DNA from: Planobacterium oryzisoli
Lineage (GTDB): Bacteria > Bacteroidota > Bacteroidia > Flavobacteriales > Weeksellaceae
DNA: 64,000 bases
Direction: 5' to 3'
NCBI RefSeq assembly: GCF_015354315.1
Contig: NZ_JADKYY010000002.1
Coordinates: 186,001 to 250,000 of the forward strand
Under the pieces are notes generated by a model. It ran no database searches. It was not told where the DNA came from and saw only the letters and a program-made list of their open reading frames with translations. The translations under genes and the position numbers were made by a program. Positions 1 to 9,047 of this stretch are shown here, piece by piece. Numbering within the stretch: position 1 is the stretch's first letter; each line of letters opens with the position of its first letter.

Positions 1-771
1 TCCGAACAGAGCGAATTGGTATTGCCAGAATCATCTTTGGATGAAGGTTTAGTAGACTCGGAGATGGAGGTAATGGTACCAGAGGTTGGTCAGGAAGATG
101 AATTTACCGTGGAGAATCCCTTTAATACAGTGCAACCCCGTGGCCCTATGCAGTTTTTGCATCTGGACGAAATTGATCTTTTCAGAGACCAGAACTACGG
201 GCCGGAACAAATTCAGTTGTTTGAACAAATTCAGGACTATCGAGAGAAACAGAAATTTAATTCCAGTGCAAAGGAGTATGCAGTGGCAGGTTTAATTACA
301 GAATTTACTGTGCGAGATGGAAGAATCAGTGGGGAGAAGGAGGCATTCTTGACGTTAGAAGATTATTCTGCAAGTTATTCTTTTCGTTTAGGCGACAGAG
401 ACTATCTTCGCTTAAGGGATAAGATTGATTTACAAAGATTTGTAATAATAAAAATAAAGTTTTCCATAGCTAAATCTGGCCGGGTGTTTGTCAATATCAC
501 TGAAGTTTGCGATTTGAAGGAAGCTTTTGAAAAATTTGCTCGCAAGCTTTGCGTGGTGGTGGATGCCGATGTAGTTAAGGAGTCTCAAATCCTGTCGCTA
601 AAAGAAAGGATTTTTCAGTATCCGGGTGAAAACAAATTGCACATTCACCTAAAGTCCGCGACGCTAGAGAAAGACGTGGAGCTCAAAGCTTCGCAAGTGG
701 GCGTACATATTACGCGCGATTTACTGCAAGTCATTGGAGAAAATAGCAGTATAGAATTCTTCATAAACTAA
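1..771 (+). CDS. dnaE: DNA polymerase III alpha subunit, C-terminal part (5' end outside window)
   Basis: This is the 3' end of the replicative DNA polymerase catalytic subunit. The frame is open from base 1, so the true start lies upstream. The visible 257 residues contain the region after the polymerase core: a spacer (LHLDEIDLFRDQNYGPEQ) and then the OB-fold segment (YAVAGLITEFTVRDGRISGEKEAFLTLEDY read across residues ~95-125), a layout known for DnaE C-termini. It ends in a short tail domain of the kind found after the OB fold. A hairpin terminator follows at once, so it ends its transcription unit. Identification rests on the OB-fold pattern and the tail; the catalytic PHP and palm domains are not in the window. 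Confidence 0.82.
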   Translation, partial: SEQSELVLPESSLDEGLVDSEMEVMVPEVGQEDEFTVENPFNTVQPRGPMQFLHLDEIDLFRDQNYGPEQIQLFEQIQDYREKQKFNSSAKEYAVAGLITEFTVRDGRISGEKEAFLTLEDYSASYSFRLGDRDYLRLRDKIDLQRFVIIKIKFSIAKSGRVFVNITEVCDLKEAFEKFARKLCVVVDADVVKESQILSLKERIFQYPGENKLHIHLKSATLEKDVELKASQVGVHITRDLLQVIGENSSIEFFIN

Positions 772-778
772 TTAATAG

Positions 779-805
779 TCCCTGTCAATGATAGGGATTT
801 TTTTT
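779..805 (+). terminator. Rho-independent terminator of dnaE
   Basis: TCCCT (779-783) pairs with AGGGA (793-797) across a short loop that itself can form TC/GA pairs, followed by eight T. It starts eight bases after the dnaE stop codon and separates it from the tetR-efflux operon. Confidence 0.7.
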
Positions 806-879
806 ATTTCTGTAAAAACCAGGAAACTAGTTTGGTTTTTTAGTTTCATTTGTTTTTCTTTGCATCGAAATACTAATGA

Positions 880-1476
880 ATGGAATTTAAGACTGAATTT
901 TTAACCCGTGTAGCGGAGTTGTTCTTGGAGTTTGGAGCCAAGACACTTACAATGGATGAGGTGGCAAGAGAATTTGGCATCTCCAAGAAAACTTTATACC
1001 AAAGATACCGCAACAAAGAAGCCCTTTTGGAGGATGTTCTCCATCTGAAACTGCAGGAAATAATTGATAAGATGCAACAATTAGATCTAGAGATCGATAA
1101 TGCGATCGACCGCATGCTTTGTAGGGATGAGGTAATAGATAAAGCGGTGGATTCAACTAATACGGTGCTTATAAAGCAGCTTCTACGCTACTATCCTTCT
1201 ATTTTCAGCACGCATATGCAGAACTTTTTTGAGAAATTCTCAGACGTGCTCATTCATAACATCCAGAGAGGTCGCAAGCAAGGTTTTTATCGTGATGACT
1301 TTGATGAGAGAATCTATTCGAAGTTCTTTTTTCAACTGATCATGTCGTACGATAGTTCCACTTTTGTAGATGTGAGTGAGATTGAGAGGTTAGAGTATCA
1401 AAATGGGGTAATGGAGTTCTATTTACAGGCCATAACCACCGAAAAAGGAAAGCAATATCTAAAAAGTATAATATAA
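880..1476 (+). CDS. TetR/AcrR family transcriptional regulator
   Basis: A 198-residue protein with a TetR N-terminal helix-turn-helix at about residues 5-55 (TMDEVAREFGISKKTLYQR is the recognition region) and an all-helical ligand-binding C-terminus with no recognisable specificity. Its stop lies 7 bases before the start of a TolC-type gene, and adaptor and RND permease genes follow, so it is the likely local repressor of that efflux operon, as is usual for this arrangement. A second ATG four bases upstream (876) is out of frame and ignored. The inducer cannot be predicted from the sequence. Confidence 0.85.
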   Translation: MEFKTEFLTRVAELFLEFGAKTLTMDEVAREFGISKKTLYQRYRNKEALLEDVLHLKLQEIIDKMQQLDLEIDNAIDRMLCRDEVIDKAVDSTNTVLIKQLLRYYPSIFSTHMQNFFEKFSDVLIHNIQRGRKQGFYRDDFDERIYSKFFFQLIMSYDSSTFVDVSEIERLEYQNGVMEFYLQAITTEKGKQYLKSII

Positions 1477-1483
1477 CAGACCA

Positions 1484-2812
1484 ATGAAAAAATTGATTAT
1501 AAGTCTTGTGCTAATGTCGGGATATGCTCATGCGCAGCAGGAAACCATATTGACCCTGCCAGAGGCAATTGCCCACGCACTTGAACATAAGGCTGAAGCA
1601 GAGAAGGCACGTCTAAATATACGGCGTGGTGATGCGCAAATTGCGGAAGTAAAAGCTAGCGCCTACCCAAACATCAGCTTCAACAGCAGTACTTCGTACA
1701 ACCCTCTGCTACAGCAGACGGTGCTTCCTGGTGAAATCTTTGGAGTCCCGGGGGAGCAAATAAAAGTTTCCTTTGGACAAAAATGGACATCCAGTAATAT
1801 GGTGCAACTTACCCAGGTACTGTTCAACCAGTCTGTTTTCACCGGCTTGAAAGCCGCACAATCCACTAAGGAGTTTTATCTCATTAACGCCGAACTAACT
1901 GAAGAGCAAATCATCGAAAAGGTCGCTAATGCGTATTTTCAAGTCTACCAAGCAGAACAAATGCTTGATAATGCGGAGAGCAACTTTGCAATTACCCAGC
2001 AAACAGTACGCATTATCAAAGGACTGTACGATGCCGGACTGGCGCGCAAAATTGATTACGACCGGGTGGTGGTAGCACAAAATAATCTGAGCTCAGCAGT
2101 GCAGCAAACTTCCAATGCAGTGGCCCTGTCGGAAAATGCCTTGAAGTTTATAATAGGGATGCCTATGTCTGCAGAAATAGAACTTCCGGAGCAAAGTTTT
2201 GAACCGGCTGTTTTGCATAGTGGGCAGGAAGATTTTTCGGGACGCACGGAACTTCGTCTTGCCGAGAAGCAGTTAGAGCTACTCGAATGGCAGAAAAAAG
2301 CTACGGAGGCGGAATATTATCCAACGGTGGCCCTTTCTGCAAATTATGGATTTCTAGGGCAAGGAGAGAAAATGCCCTGGTGGAACGGACAAAAAAATGG
2401 TGTTTTTTGGTCCGACATGGCTTCGATAGGTCTTAATATCAATGTTCCCATATTTAACGGATTTGCAACTAAGAGCCGAATAGAACTTAATAAGATTGAA
2501 ATTGAGAAAGCGCAGGCAGACCTTAAGGATACCAAACTTGGACTTGATCTTGAATTTAAGAATGCAATAACCCAGTTGGATAATAACCGTACAATGATTT
2601 CCATGCAGAGTGAGAATGTTGAACTTGCAGAAAATGTGCTTTCCAATACACGTAGTAATTACCAACACGGCTTGGCTACGCTGAACGATATTCTGGATGC
2701 AGAGAGGGATTTAACCGAAGCTAAAAACAATCTGACGAAAGCTAAACTAGACTATAAACTCGCTGAAATTAACCTCCTGAAATCTCAGGGTAAACTTACA
2801 ACTCTTAAATAA
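1484..2812 (+). CDS. TolC family outer-membrane efflux protein
   Basis: A 442-residue outer-membrane channel subunit of a tripartite efflux pump. It starts with a Sec signal peptide (MKKLIISLVLMSGYAHAQ, cleavage near residue 18) and carries the two repeated OEP domains with long coiled-coil helices. The typical closing helix around residues 400-435 (LNDILDAERDLTEAKNNL) is present. It is the second gene of a tetR-tolC-adaptor-permease operon with 7 and 11 base gaps. Family membership is clear; the exported substrate is not. Confidence 0.9.
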   Translation: MKKLIISLVLMSGYAHAQQETILTLPEAIAHALEHKAEAEKARLNIRRGDAQIAEVKASAYPNISFNSSTSYNPLLQQTVLPGEIFGVPGEQIKVSFGQKWTSSNMVQLTQVLFNQSVFTGLKAAQSTKEFYLINAELTEEQIIEKVANAYFQVYQAEQMLDNAESNFAITQQTVRIIKGLYDAGLARKIDYDRVVVAQNNLSSAVQQTSNAVALSENALKFIIGMPMSAEIELPEQSFEPAVLHSGQEDFSGRTELRLAEKQLELLEWQKKATEAEYYPTVALSANYGFLGQGEKMPWWNGQKNGVFWSDMASIGLNINVPIFNGFATKSRIELNKIEIEKAQADLKDTKLGLDLEFKNAITQLDNNRTMISMQSENVELAENVLSNTRSNYQHGLATLNDILDAERDLTEAKNNLTKAKLDYKLAEINLLKSQGKLTTLK

Positions 2813-2823
2813 CTAATAATACA

Positions 2824-3879
2824 ATGAAAAAAAATACACTTATTACACTTTTATCCGTACTCGGGATAGGTATAGTGTTTTTCCTAATTCTACAAAACAA
2901 TAAGAAAAACAACGAAGAAAAAGTAGCAGTTGTTGCAGAAAAGAACTCGGACGTGGCTGTTAGGACAGCTCCCGTTCTTGCCGAGGATATGAGTGGCGAA
3001 ATAAAGGTCAACGGAACATTTTTGCCTAACCGCCAGGCTCAGATTTCTGCAGAAATGGGTGGACAACTCATTGCTTTGTATGTAAAAGAGGGGAGCTACG
3101 TGCGTGCAGGACAAAGTATAGGGCGTCTTGCTGGTGATAAGATTGATGTCAATATTTCTAGTGCTCGAGCTAACCTGGACAATGCACAGATGGCACTAAA
3201 CAGATATGAGCAGGCCTACAAGACAGGAGGGGTGACTGCGCTGCAGTTGGATCAGGCGCGCCTACAAGTAAAAAATGCCCGTGCACAGCTTCAATCTGCA
3301 CAACTTACTTCAGGCGATACCAACGTCATCTCTAAAGTGAGTGGTATTGTTAACCAGAAATTTGTGGAAGTAGGTAGTGTCGTGGGCGCAGGTACGCCAA
3401 TTGTTGAAGTGGTTGATATATCTTCAGTAAAGCTAAAAGTAGATGTTGACCAATCTATTGTTACGCAGCTAGGGCTTGGAAATACGGTAAAAGTGCAACC
3501 GGACGTTATTGAAGGAGCATTGGATGGTCGTATCACTTTTATAGCACCGAGTGCTTCTGGTGCTTTAAAGTTTCCTGTAGAGATTACAGTACCAAATAGC
3601 TTTAACAAGCTAAAAGCCGGAATGTACGGAAGTGCGGTATTTACTAGAGCCTCGGATGCAAAAGTACTTACCATACCACGTACTGCTTTTGTGGGTAGTG
3701 TTAGTGATAATTTGGTGTTTGTGGTAAAGAATGGCATAGCATATCTCACCAAGATACAGAGTGGCATTAACTATGGAGAGAAGGTAGAAGTTGTAAGTGG
3801 ACTAAAAGCTTCTGATCAGGTGGTGGTTAGTGGACAAATCAATTTAACAGATAAAACCAAAGTGAAGGTTTTGAAATAA
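2824..3879 (+). CDS. Efflux RND transporter periplasmic adaptor subunit
   Basis: A 351-residue membrane-fusion protein that links the RND permease to the TolC channel. It has an N-terminal membrane anchor (residues 5-24), a lipoyl-like half domain (QISAEMGGQLIALYVKEGS, residues ~65-85), a short coiled-coil hairpin (~100-160), the second lipoyl half (ISKVSGIVNQKFVEVGSVV) and beta-barrel and membrane-proximal domains. No heavy-metal-binding motif is present, unlike the adaptors in the island, which fits a drug/organic (HAE-type) rather than metal pump. It sits 22 bases before its permease. Confidence 0.9.
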   Translation: MKKNTLITLLSVLGIGIVFFLILQNNKKNNEEKVAVVAEKNSDVAVRTAPVLAEDMSGEIKVNGTFLPNRQAQISAEMGGQLIALYVKEGSYVRAGQSIGRLAGDKIDVNISSARANLDNAQMALNRYEQAYKTGGVTALQLDQARLQVKNARAQLQSAQLTSGDTNVISKVSGIVNQKFVEVGSVVGAGTPIVEVVDISSVKLKVDVDQSIVTQLGLGNTVKVQPDVIEGALDGRITFIAPSASGALKFPVEITVPNSFNKLKAGMYGSAVFTRASDAKVLTIPRTAFVGSVSDNLVFVVKNGIAYLTKIQSGINYGEKVEVVSGLKASDQVVVSGQINLTDKTKVKVLK

Positions 3880-3901
3880 CCTTTGCGGAAAACACTATAA
3901 A

Positions 3902-6900
3902 ATGAAATTAGCAGAAGTATCGATAAAAAGACCCAGTCTTGTAATTGTTATGCTTGCCCTAATGATTATTGGGGGTCTATTCAGTTACTCGCAACTGAGT
4001 TACGAACTTATCCCTAAGTTCGAAGTTAAGGTAGTAACGGTAGCTACAGTATATCCCGGCGCTTCGCCTGCCGAGGTGGAAAACACGGTGTCTCGAAAAA
4101 TTGAGGATGCCGTTTCCTCCTTGGAAGGGGTTAAAAAGATCCAGTCTAAGTCCTACGAAAGTCTTTCGGTAGTGATCATAGAGTTTCGTAGTGATGCGGA
4201 TGTAGACTATGCCCTTAATGAGGCGCAGAGAAAAATTAACGCCATCCGATCAGATCTACCGGAAGATATAGACGAGCCCTCACTTTCTCAGTTTTCCTTA
4301 TCTGACATGCCTATTATGAACATGGGAGTTACAGCAAACCTTACGGAAAACGAACTCTATGACTTGATTGACCAGAGGCTTCAGCCCGAACTTTCCCGTA
4401 TTCCAGGGGTAGCACAGGTGAATATCATCGGTGGACAGGAGAGAGAAATCCGCATCAACCTGAATTTAGAAAAACTGGAAGGTTACGGACTTACCATACC
4501 GCAGGTTCAGCAGATGATAGCAATGTCAAATCTGGATTTTCCGACGGGAAATCTTAAAACTAGAGAGAATACCACGCTTATACGACTGGCTGGTAAACTA
4601 GGGTCGGTGGATGAATTGCGAAATCTTACCATTTATTCAAAAAACGGACAGAATATACGCCTAACGGATGTGGCCGAAGTACAGGATACACAAAAGCAGG
4701 TAGATAAGATTGCCCGAATCGACCAACAAAATACGATAATGCTACAGGTTGTGAAACAGACCGAAGCTAATGCGGTGGAAGTTAGTGAACTCGTGCAAGT
4801 GAAGATGCAGGAAATTCAAGCGCAGTACAAGGACCAAAACGTACAACTTGATCTTGCCAGTGATACTTCCGTATTTACTTTGGAGGCTGCAAATGCAGTA
4901 ATAAAAGACTTACTGATTGCTGTGGCTCTCGTGGCCTTTGTGATGCTTTTCTTTTTGCACAGTTTTAGGAATGCTCTTATAGTAATGGTAGCTATTCCAA
5001 CTTCCCTTATTGCCACATTTATTGGTTTGTACCTACTTGGATATAGTTTGAATTTAATGAGTTTACTGGGGCTTTCATTAGTAGTTGGTATACTTGTAGA
5101 TGACGCAATCGTGGTTATAGAAAATATCCACCGTCACATGGAAATGGGAAAAAACAAAGTTCGTGCTGCGTACGATGGATCAAAAGAGATTGGCTTCACT
5201 GTTACTGCGATTACTCTGGTAATAGTGGTGGTATTTCTACCGATTGCTCTAAGTTCAGGTATGGTTTCAGATATTATCAAGCAATTTTGTGTAACAGTAG
5301 TAATAGCCACGATGCTTTCCTTGGTCGTTTCCTTTACGGTCGTACCTTGGTTGTTCTCACGCTATGGGAAACTGGAGCTTATCAGTAATAAGTCCTGGTT
5401 TGGTAAAATAATAGAAAAGTTTGAACAGGGTCTGACTTGGTTTACAAAAAAAATAGAAGGTATTTTGAAATGGAGTTTGCACCACAAGCTTAAGACGTTT
5501 GGAATAACTTTACTTCTTTTTGTTTCCTCAATTTTACTTTTAGTTTTTGGCTATATAGGGTCGGACTTCTTCCCAGGTACAGACAAGGGTGAATTTTTGG
5601 TACAGCTTGAGCTTCCTAAAGACAAGTCCATTGAAGAAACTAATTTTATGACCCAGAGGGCTGAAAAATTTCTAGAGAAAAAGCCGGAAATTGTTCAGAT
5701 GATTACTTCGGTCGGCCAAGTTAGTGGAGGTATGGGGGCAATGCAGTCCACCAACTACAAATCAGAGATCAATGTGGAGCTCGTGGATAAAAGCGAAAGG
5801 CAGGACGACACCAAGGTGTATGCTGCAAAGCTTAAGCGTGAACTTGAAAAGGAGCTCGTTGGAGCTAAAGTAACTACTGTACCTGTAGGGTTTATGGGTG
5901 CAGAAATGGCTCCTCTCCAGATGACAGTTACCGGCAACACCTTTGATGATGCGATGAACTACGCCAAACAGGCCCAAGCACAACTTCAAACTATTGACGG
6001 AGCATCGGAAATTAAATTGAGTGTAGAGGAAGGTAATCCGGAAATTTCCGTAAGTGTTGACCGTGATAAAATGACTTCTTTGGGACTCAATGTGGCCAGC
6101 GTAGGACAGACTTTGCGTACTGCTTTCAGTGGTAATACGGATAATAAGTTTCGTACAGGAAGCAATGAGTACGATATAAATATTATCCTCGACGAGGCCA
6201 ACAGAACCAGCATAGACGATGTTCGTAATATTAATTTCCTGAATGCAGACGGTCAAAAAATTCAATTATCCCAATTTGCAGATATAACATTTGGCTCTGG
6301 CCCGGCGCTTTTAGAGCGGTACAATAGAAGTCCTTCAGTTACAGTACAGGCTCAGGTCGTGGGCAAAACAACAGGTGCTGTTGCCGGTGAATGGGAAGCC
6401 AAGATGGATGAGGTGAAAAAGCCTGCTGGTGTAAATTGGGTCTGGGGTGGTAATATGGAAAACCAGAGTGAGGGATTTGGAACCCTTGGAGTAGCATTGA
6501 TGGCTGCTATAATGCTTGTCTATATGATTATGGTTGTGCTTTATAACGACTTTGTAAAACCATTTATTGTTCTATTCTCCATACCGTTATCGTTCATTGG
6601 TGCCCTTTGGGCCTTGGCGCTCACAAACCAGAGTTTGAATATTTTCACAATATTAGGTATTATTATGCTCATTGGACTGGTAGCAAAGAACGCAATTTTA
6701 CTTGTGGATTTTGCCAACCATAGGATGGACCATGGGGAATCCATTGAGGATGCCCTTGTGCAAGCCAATCATGCACGTTTAAGGCCGATCTTGATGACTA
6801 CCATTGCGATGGTGTTTGGAATGCTACCAATAGCATTGGCGTCTGGTGCTGCAGCCGAAATGAATAATGGACTTGCAATTGTCATCATTGGTGGACTTAT

Positions 6901-7057
6901 TTCCTCCCTTTTCTTGACTTTGATTATTGTTCCTGTTGTATACTATATTGTAGTAAAACTGGAATATAGATATTCAAAACATGATAAAGTTGATTACGAA
7001 AAAGAGATGACAGCGGATTATACGCATATTCATCCCGAACAGGAAATTGAGTTCTAA
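3902..7057 (+). CDS. Efflux RND transporter permease, HAE (AcrB-like) type
   Basis: A 1051-residue inner-membrane proton/substrate antiporter, full length for the family. The TM4 proton-relay pair is visible as LVVGILVDDAIVVIENI (D400-D401), and two porter domains alternate with twelve membrane helices. The C-terminal repeat (TM10-12, IIMLIGLVAKNAILLVDFAN) is intact. It is the last gene of the tetR operon and is followed by a strong terminator. The double Asp in TM4 matches HAE pumps, which export drugs, dyes or other amphiphiles, rather than metal pumps; the substrate itself is unknown. Confidence 0.92.
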   Translation: MKLAEVSIKRPSLVIVMLALMIIGGLFSYSQLSYELIPKFEVKVVTVATVYPGASPAEVENTVSRKIEDAVSSLEGVKKIQSKSYESLSVVIIEFRSDADVDYALNEAQRKINAIRSDLPEDIDEPSLSQFSLSDMPIMNMGVTANLTENELYDLIDQRLQPELSRIPGVAQVNIIGGQEREIRINLNLEKLEGYGLTIPQVQQMIAMSNLDFPTGNLKTRENTTLIRLAGKLGSVDELRNLTIYSKNGQNIRLTDVAEVQDTQKQVDKIARIDQQNTIMLQVVKQTEANAVEVSELVQVKMQEIQAQYKDQNVQLDLASDTSVFTLEAANAVIKDLLIAVALVAFVMLFFLHSFRNALIVMVAIPTSLIATFIGLYLLGYSLNLMSLLGLSLVVGILVDDAIVVIENIHRHMEMGKNKVRAAYDGSKEIGFTVTAITLVIVVVFLPIALSSGMVSDIIKQFCVTVVIATMLSLVVSFTVVPWLFSRYGKLELISNKSWFGKIIEKFEQGLTWFTKKIEGILKWSLHHKLKTFGITLLLFVSSILLLVFGYIGSDFFPGTDKGEFLVQLELPKDKSIEETNFMTQRAEKFLEKKPEIVQMITSVGQVSGGMGAMQSTNYKSEINVELVDKSERQDDTKVYAAKLKRELEKELVGAKVTTVPVGFMGAEMAPLQMTVTGNTFDDAMNYAKQAQAQLQTIDGASEIKLSVEEGNPEISVSVDRDKMTSLGLNVASVGQTLRTAFSGNTDNKFRTGSNEYDINIILDEANRTSIDDVRNINFLNADGQKIQLSQFADITFGSGPALLERYNRSPSVTVQAQVVGKTTGAVAGEWEAKMDEVKKPAGVNWVWGGNMENQSEGFGTLGVALMAAIMLVYMIMVVLYNDFVKPFIVLFSIPLSFIGALWALALTNQSLNIFTILGIIMLIGLVAKNAILLVDFANHRMDHGESIEDALVQANHARLRPILMTTIAMVFGMLPIALASGAAAEMNNGLAIVIIGGLISSLFLTLIIVPVVYYIVVKLEYRYSKHDKVDYEKEMTADYTHIHPEQEIEF

Positions 7058-7070
7058 ATCAATATATTAA

Positions 7071-7098
7071 AGGCACTTACTTATGTAGGTGCCTTTTT
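7071..7098 (+). terminator. Rho-independent terminator of the RND efflux operon
   Basis: AGGCACTTAC (7071-7080) pairs with GTAGGTGCCT (7085-7094) with one G-T wobble and a four-base loop, then a T-run. It lies 14 bases after the permease stop codon. Confidence 0.85.
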
Positions 7099-7252
7099 CT
7101 TAGATGAGAGTTTATGTTGTGCGTTAGGACTTTAAAATATTTATCTTATTCATACTTCTTCCTTAGGTGAGGGAAGAGATAATTGACACTGAATGTACCA
7201 GGCTGCACGCTGCTAATAGAAAGAAACCTGTATCTTCAAGTGAAATAAATGC

Positions 7253-7528
7253 ATGAAAAGTGTTATGAATGTAACAGTAGAAGAGATCAATCCAATTAAA
7301 ATGATGTTCGTGAGACAAGTAAATTTACAGGGATTGCAAGCGGCATTTTACAAAGTAATCAATGGAGCTCTAAGTAAAAGTGTGGTACTTGAAGAGGAAT
7401 TGAAACTGATTCGGATATATCATGAGAGTTTTAGAAATACTCCTTCGGAGAAGGTGCGAATGGATATTGGAGTATCATTAACACTTGAATTGGATCCCGG
7501 ACCGGAATTCCTTTATAAGGAAATTTAA
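7253..7528 (+). pseudogene. GyrI-like small-molecule-binding protein, N-terminal half (interrupted by the island)
   Basis: The first ~88 codons match the front half of a stand-alone GyrI-like / AraC effector-binding domain: VEEINPIKMMFVRQVNLQG, then the diagnostic IRIYHESFRNTPSEKVRMD (compare the family pattern IYHD-P--TP-EK-R-DA). Such single-domain proteins are ~155-160 residues, but here the frame stops at codon 91. The missing C-terminal half is found 33.6 kb away at 41,088-41,303 in the same orientation. The last codons before the break read CTT TAT at 7,511-7,516, which are repeated in phase at the other half. I infer that an integrated element split the gene. The start could be 7,253 or the ATG at 7,265. 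Confidence 0.75.
7508..7516 (+). repeat. Candidate left attachment core TTCCTTTAT
   Basis: These nine bases match 41,088-41,096 (TTGCTTTAT) except at one position. Both copies read as codons N-CTT-TAT in the frame of the GyrI-like halves, as expected if a short core was used for site-specific insertion. Seven or fewer identical bases is short for proof, but is in the range used by Bacteroidetes tyrosine recombinases. Confidence 0.5.
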
Positions 7529-7588
7529 CCGGGTTTGTGTGTAGTGGGTCTACAAACAACTACTGTTAATCAGTACTTTACGATTATT

Positions 7589-7609
7589 AGGGACTAAATC
7601 AGGGACTAA
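7589..7609 (+). repeat. Sub-terminal repeat AGGGACTAA x2 at the left island end
   Basis: AGGGACTAA occurs at 7,589-7,597 and again at 7,601-7,609, a 12-base period. The overlapping GACTAAATCAGGGACT (7,592-7,607) recurs as GACTAAATCGGGGATT at 40,994-41,009 near the right end. The spacing from each junction is similar (78-98 and 82-97 bases), which suggests recombinase arm sites or element ends. Confidence 0.45.
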
Positions 7610-7625
7610 CGTTCCTGATTTTTTT
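7596..7625 (+). terminator. Hairpin with T-run just inside the left island end
   Basis: AAATCAGGGA (7,596-7,605) pairs with TCCTGATTT (7,613-7,621) with one bulge, followed by a T-run to 7,625. It would stop transcription entering the island from the interrupted GyrI-like gene. It overlaps the sub-terminal repeat, so it may serve a structural role instead. Confidence 0.55.
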
Positions 7626-7654
7626 CTTTTAAAAGTTTTTGGGTCTAAACTATG

Positions 7655-7713
7655 ACAATTACCTTCGAGCCGAAGTTCTAAAATCATGTTCGGTTTTTAG
7701 GTAATTGTTTTTT
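7655..7713 (+). terminator. Long nested hairpin with T-run
   Basis: ACAATTACCT (7,655-7,664) is perfectly complementary to AGGTAATTGT (7,699-7,708), with a weaker inner CCGAA/TTCGG hairpin, then six T at 7,708-7,713. It could be a second + strand terminator or part of the element's end structure. No gene ends directly before it. Confidence 0.45.
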
Positions 7714-7787
7714 GCTCGATCATTGTCTATTTGTTTTCAAAAATTTTTGCTGTCAATAGAAACACTTGTCTGAAAAAGGATTTCATT

Positions 7788-8402
7788 TTAAATCTTTCTC
7801 TCTTTCACATAATCTACATCCTTATTTAATTTCATTCGCACTTTTTTTTCTTCTTCATATTGGTCAATTAAAACCTTCTGTAAAGGGCAATGCTTCCAAT
7901 TTCCTATCTATTTTGGATATATTCTCTGCGGTTGCTTGAGATTGCTTTTCTATCTCCGTCACATTCACGCCTTTCTCAGATAATTTTAAAATTGTATTAT
8001 GGACTGCCGCTTTGGCTAAATCTATACTTTTTTGGTATGATGCTAATTGGGATTGCCAATAATTCGAGTTTACGTCTTCGCTACTTTTTGAATATCCTAA
8101 AATACGGTCATAGGCCTTTTCCGCCTTATGAACTCCGGACTGTACCTTTGTGAAATCTTCGTATTTTCTTAAAACAAAAGCACTGTCTGCAAGAAATTTA
8201 TTCTTCTCACTTTCTAATTTTTTTTCAGCATTTCAATTTCAATTTTCGCTCTTGTTTCGGGATTGGTGATGATCGAAGTTTTCAGTTCCTGTGTACTGAT
8301 ATCCGAAAAGTCTAAAACATCTGCTCCTTTTTTCATCGCTTCTAAATATCTCGCCTGTTTTGCCTGCAAACTATTCAGAAAAAGATAATTTTTCTTACTC
8401 AA
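7788..8402 (-). pseudogene. C-terminal remnant of a large conjugative-element protein (N-6 DNA methylase/helicase-like)
   Basis: Reading the minus strand from 8,402 gives a coiled, charged sequence (AKQARYLEAMKKGADVLDFS, then ISTQELKTSIITNPETRAK). It continues in a second frame after a run of eight T near 8,220 (LRKYEDFTKVQSGVHKAEKA) and in a third after about 7,880, ending at a TAA at 7,788-7,790. Two frameshifts and loss of everything upstream of 8,402 make this a pseudogene. I recognise the LDFSDISTQEL style as the tail of the giant methylase/helicase proteins carried by Bacteroidetes ICEs, but this is from memory and moderate in confidence. Its head abuts the integrase remnant, a deletion junction. 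Confidence 0.5.
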
Positions 8403-8976
8403 CCCGAGCTAAGTCAATTGAAGAATTTTGACATTCCAAAAGAGAAAAAATATTTAGAAAGGGTGAGAGATGTTTTTATGTTCCAATGTATTACCGGTTT
8501 GAGATATTCGGACGTAGAAAAATTAAAAACGAAGCGACATTAAAGATAATTTCATCGAAATAATAACGGTAAAAACTTCTGATAGTTTGATTATTGAACT
8601 TAATGACCACAGCAGAGCCATACTTGAAAAATATAAAGATGAAGTGTATGAAAAATCTAAAGCTTTGCCAGTGATTAGCAATCAAAAAATGAATGAATAT
8701 TTACGGGAACTAATGGAAATGGCGGAAATTGATGAACCTATTCGCGAAACCTACTATAAGGGTAATGAAAAATTTGATGAAGTTTCCCCAAAATACGCAC
8801 TTATGAGTTCTCACGCGGGCAGACGAACTTTTATCTGCAGCGCTTTGGCTTTAGGAATTCCACCGCAGGTCGTGATGAAGTGGACTGGTCACAGTGATTA
8901 TGCTGCGATGAAGCCCTATATTGATATTGCAGATCAAACAAAAATAAATGCTATGGCAAAGTTTAATATGTTGTAA
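8403..8976 (+). pseudogene. Tyrosine recombinase/integrase, C-terminal catalytic part, truncated and frameshifted
   Basis: The sequence encodes the catalytic domain of a Bacteroidetes-type phage/ICE integrase. Box I reads VFMFQCITGLRYSD (catalytic Arg), followed by a strand with VKTSDSLIIEL (likely catalytic Lys), then SSHAGRRTFI (H-x-x-R), WTGHSDY (His) and MKPYIDIA (nucleophilic Tyr). The N-terminal SAM-like DNA-binding domain is absent. A one-base insertion in the five-A run at 8,525-8,529 breaks the frame between box I and the beta sheet; removing one A restores LKRSDIKDNFIE. All catalytic residues survive but the protein cannot be made whole. It was probably the enzyme that inserted this island. 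Confidence 0.82.
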
Positions 8977-9024
8977 ACCCTAACTTTTTTAAGGAAGTAG
9001 TTTACAGATTTTAAAATAATTGCC

Positions 9025-9032
9025 TATCTTTG
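9025..9032 (+). promoter_or_regulatory. Bacteroidetes-type promoter box TATCTTTG
   Basis: An exact TAnnTTTG -7 element at 9,025-9,032 sits 15 bases before the ATG at 9,048. A TTTAC-like -33 candidate lies near 9,000-9,004. It is likely to start the Cu/Ag operon. Confidence 0.6.
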
Positions 9033-9047
9033 TGCTGTTTACTTACA

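Noticed and set aside
3291-3767. 158-residue minus-strand ORF inside the adaptor gene
   Set aside because: Antisense shadow with biased composition, no start context.
7890-8153. 87-residue plus-strand ORF as a gene
   Set aside because: It is antisense to the decayed conjugative-protein tail, whose minus-strand translation makes a coherent coiled-coil sequence.
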